Source of the DNA: Rhodovibrio salinarum DSM 9154
GTDB lineage: Bacteria; Pseudomonadota; Alphaproteobacteria; Kiloniellales; Rhodovibrionaceae
Direction: 5' to 3'
NCBI RefSeq assembly: GCF_000515255.1
Contig: NZ_KI911559.1
Location: forward strand, 967,548-1,031,547
DNA: 64,000 nt
The position numbers and the translations under genes are program-made. Position 1 is the first letter of the stretch; every line of letters begins with the position of its first letter. Below the pieces are notes generated by a model, which was not told the DNA's origin, did no database searches, and saw only the letters and a list, made by a program, of their open reading frames with translations. Positions 61,948 to 64,000 of this stretch are shown piece by piece.

Positions 61948-62097
61948 GGCGCCGATATAGGACACCCGGTTCCCCCGGCCAAGCGGGATCGACGTCACGG
62001 GGTTCTCAGCAGGAGGTAATAAATACGCCTTTTGGGCGAGTAAATCATGAAATTCTCGCGTTACGTGATTTGGCTGTGTACTATGAATTTTGATGGG

Positions 62098-62130
62098 ACA
62101 CATGCGCATCAAATGCGCGATGACATGTGT
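62098..62130 (+). other. Structured leader immediately before the CHASE2 gene
   Basis: ACACAT (62098-62103) plus GCGCAT-CAA-ATGCGC (62104-62118) then ATGTGT (62125-62130) form a 12-bp stem with a 6-nt bulge, ending one base before the GGGGGG ribosome site at 62131. An RNA hairpin here could mask or expose translation start. Confidence 0.4.
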
Positions 62131-62138
62131 GGGGGGTG

Positions 62139-64000
62139 ATGGGCGAGCATCAGGGCAGCGGCACACCGAACGCGGCCGGCGGGCAAGGGCAGGGTGGGGA
62201 CGCGCGCCAGTGCGCACCCTTTTGGGCCCGTTTTCGCAAAGTGTCGAAACCCCTCGGGATCCTCATTTTATTCTTTCTGTGTGTTGATATCTTCAACCCT
62301 TACGGCATCCCCTCAGCAAGCGACAAGCTGTCTAGAGACACTTTTGATGCCATCCTGGCCCCCTGGTACGACACGGGCGAGGGCGCATGGAACCGCCAGG
62401 CGGGCCCATCGGATGGGCCAGACACGCCGCAAGACGCGTCGATCGTATTGCTGCTGGACGACAAGAGCCTGAGCTCCAGCCAGCACACTTGGCCGCTGCC
62501 CGCGCAGCAGTGGCATTACATGTTGCAGTCGCTCGCGGAAGAGTACCGACCCGCGGCCGTCTTCCTCGACGTGATGTTTACCCACGAACGGCCGGACCCC
62601 CGTTTGGCGCCGGACGTTCGGGAAGCCCAGCGTGCACAGATGCCGGCCTGCGATTTTTTCGATACCGATCCAGTTGTCCGGGCCAAAAAGGTCGCCTTGC
62701 GAGATTTCATCGAACGAAACGGGGAAGGAAGTGCTCGGGACATTAGTTATGAAACAGCAGGAGCGCGGCTGGTGGGGCTAGTTAAGGCCTCCCATCGTGA
62801 CAGTATTTTCCGGTGCCTCAAATATCACTATCGACCGGTTGATGGCCCGACCTACGAGTCACGTTTGATGGATTTGGAACCTGCTGATAGGCGGCATGAT
62901 ACCTGGACGGACCCACGTATTCCCCTGATCCAAGCGGTTCCCAATCCAGATGTCATAGGCAAACTCGCACCGCGGTTGTTGAGTGCGGATGTGCCTGGGG
63001 ACTTCGTAGCCGCGAATCGGCAGGTGCACGGGGACTGGGTCCAAGAGGTGCAAGCCGGCTCGAACGCGGATGATGACGTGCAGACATTTCGATGGGCCAG
63101 ATTTTTGCCAGAGCGGCTGCTGATACCAGGGCTGCGGGGCGTCGCGACCCCGGCCGTCGTGCAATTGGAAGTCAATCCGTATGAGCCGGGTGCCATGCCA
63201 CTAAATATAAAGCGGCCATTTTATCGTAAAAATGGTGAGTCGTTCATCGGGAGCCAAGTGACCACACCTGCGGCCGCTGCTGTCGTCGCTTTTTGTCGCC
63301 ATCATCCGAATAGTCTGCTTCCAGGATGCAAGGACCTTCGTGCCGCAGAAAAGGGATCCGAGTGCCAAATCGATACCGTAACAGAGTGCGGTGACTGGGA
63401 CTGGAAGCGGTCATTGTCTCTAAGTTGGGGGCTCAAGCCAGCGGTTACTGAAGAGTACTTCAAATTTGGCGACACAGACGAAAACGGCATAAACGAAAAC
63501 AAGGTCACTTTCCGGTCGAAAGCGGAAAGCTGCGCGTTCCTGCGGGCCGATCTCCATGGCGGCAAAAGCGACATTGGTCGACTGCGCGACACCTTGACCC
63601 GGATGAGTTGGAGCGTCCGGATTGCGTACGTCGGAGCCAATAACCAGGGTCGGGTGATATACGAAAGGTGCTCCTACATTCCGATGCTGATTGCGGATCT
63701 GAACTATTGGCCGGCGCGCCAGACCAAGCTGATGCGCGATCACCCGGATGGGCCGGTCGATCTGGGCGATCTCATCGATGGTCGTGTCGTCTTTATCGGA
63801 ACTAATTTCGATATTCAGAAGGATCGGACCCTCTCGCCGGTGCACGAAACCATGCCCGGCGTTTTCCAGCATGCCATGGCTTTCGACAATTTGTTGCGTG
63901 CCGGCGCTGACTGGCGGTCGCCGGCGGCAGGTGTGGTCAAGGGTTATGTGCCTGATGGCTCTTTACTATACCGTTTCTTGGCCGGGTTTTCTTGGTTGGA
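62139..64000 (+). CDS. CHASE2-domain sensor protein (3' end outside the window)
   Basis: The ATG at 62139 follows GGGGGGTG and opens a frame that runs without a stop to the end of the window (620 codons visible). A short N-terminal tail leads to a membrane helix (about 36-50, LGILILFFLCVDIFN). An extracytoplasmic CHASE2-type domain follows: DASIVLLLDDKSLSSSQHTW, YRPAAVFLDVMFTHERPD, and near the end GRVVFIGTNFDIQKDRTLSP then VHETMPGVFQHAMAFDNLLR. The region is unusually long and contains several cysteines. The output domain (cyclase, kinase or GGDEF) lies beyond base 64000. The G+C dips around 62850-63560, suggesting a region evolving separately. Confidence 0.8.
   Translation, partial: MGEHQGSGTPNAAGGQGQGGDARQCAPFWARFRKVSKPLGILILFFLCVDIFNPYGIPSASDKLSRDTFDAILAPWYDTGEGAWNRQAGPSDGPDTPQDASIVLLLDDKSLSSSQHTWPLPAQQWHYMLQSLAEEYRPAAVFLDVMFTHERPDPRLAPDVREAQRAQMPACDFFDTDPVVRAKKVALRDFIERNGEGSARDISYETAGARLVGLVKASHRDSIFRCLKYHYRPVDGPTYESRLMDLEPADRRHDTWTDPRIPLIQAVPNPDVIGKLAPRLLSADVPGDFVAANRQVHGDWVQEVQAGSNADDDVQTFRWARFLPERLLIPGLRGVATPAVVQLEVNPYEPGAMPLNIKRPFYRKNGESFIGSQVTTPAAAAVVAFCRHHPNSLLPGCKDLRAAEKGSECQIDTVTECGDWDWKRSLSLSWGLKPAVTEEYFKFGDTDENGINENKVTFRSKAESCAFLRADLHGGKSDIGRLRDTLTRMSWSVRIAYVGANNQGRVIYERCSYIPMLIADLNYWPARQTKLMRDHPDGPVDLGDLIDGRVVFIGTNFDIQKDRTLSPVHETMPGVFQHAMAFDNLLRAGADWRSPAAGVVKGYVPDGSLLYRFLAGFSWL

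Overview
The window is 64 kb of GC-rich, densely coded DNA. It most likely comes from the chromosome of an alphaproteobacterium of the Rhodospirillales/Rhodovibrionales type. The clues are a PetP/PetR-like MarR-OmpR pair next to a branched-chain aminotransferase, a phasin with TGC-rich operator-like palindromes, ApaG, an alphaproteobacterial PagL-like protein, a napEFDABC operon, a single-chain methylmalonyl-CoA mutase and two PEP-CTERM surface proteins. No insertion sequence, prophage, CRISPR array or rRNA was seen. One tRNA gene (Gly, CCC) is present. Long antisense reading frames are codon-bias shadows and are left out.

Layout. 0-8 kb: end of a flavoprotein gene, a TetR-type regulator, phasin, CsaA, branched-chain aminotransferase, petP-petR-like pair, two or three tiny membrane proteins, msrB, a pteridine-reductase-like SDR and folB. 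8-16 kb: uvrC, a PEP-CTERM protein behind a sigma-54 promoter, pgsA, a molybdenum-cofactor run (mobB, moeA, moaD, moaE) and a PAS protein. 16-27 kb: a large multi-PAS/GAF histidine kinase, methylmalonyl-CoA mutase, a second class IV aminotransferase, a small cysteine-containing protein, and a CocE-type hydrolase with an ATP-grasp enzyme that seems to lack an ATG start. 27-35 kb: napEFDABC with an FNR-like site, then a PAS histidine kinase overlapping a catalytically dead EAL protein. 35-44 kb: an NfuA-like scaffold with a duplicated domain, argE-like, trkH, folE, apaG, a ynjCD-type transporter, and a second PEP-CTERM protein behind a second sigma-54 promoter. 44-56 kb: tRNA-Gly, a NIT-domain chemoreceptor, and a TRAP/dehydrogenase catabolic island with a double-winged-helix GntR regulator. 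56-64 kb: a split OpgH-like locus, a PagL-like deacylase, a CobW-type GTPase, ctaA and the start of a CHASE2 sensor.

How the parts may work together. The mob/moe/moa genes make the cofactor that NapA needs. The nap operon carries an FNR-like site, and a NIT-domain chemoreceptor lies 13 kb away, so nitrate reduction and nitrate/nitrite taxis may be linked. Two unlinked PEP-CTERM genes share near-consensus -24/-12 promoters, which fits a sigma-54 (PrsK/PrsR-type) surface-protein regulon; no exosortase is in the window. The TRAP island is divergent around an operator-like palindrome beside a GntR gene and looks like a hydroxy- or sugar-acid utilisation unit.

The observations most worth following are the shared sigma-54/PEP-CTERM arrangement, the split opgH locus, the double-winged-helix GntR regulator, the dead EAL protein coupled to a kinase beside nap, and the ATG-less ATP-grasp gene paired with a CocE hydrolase.
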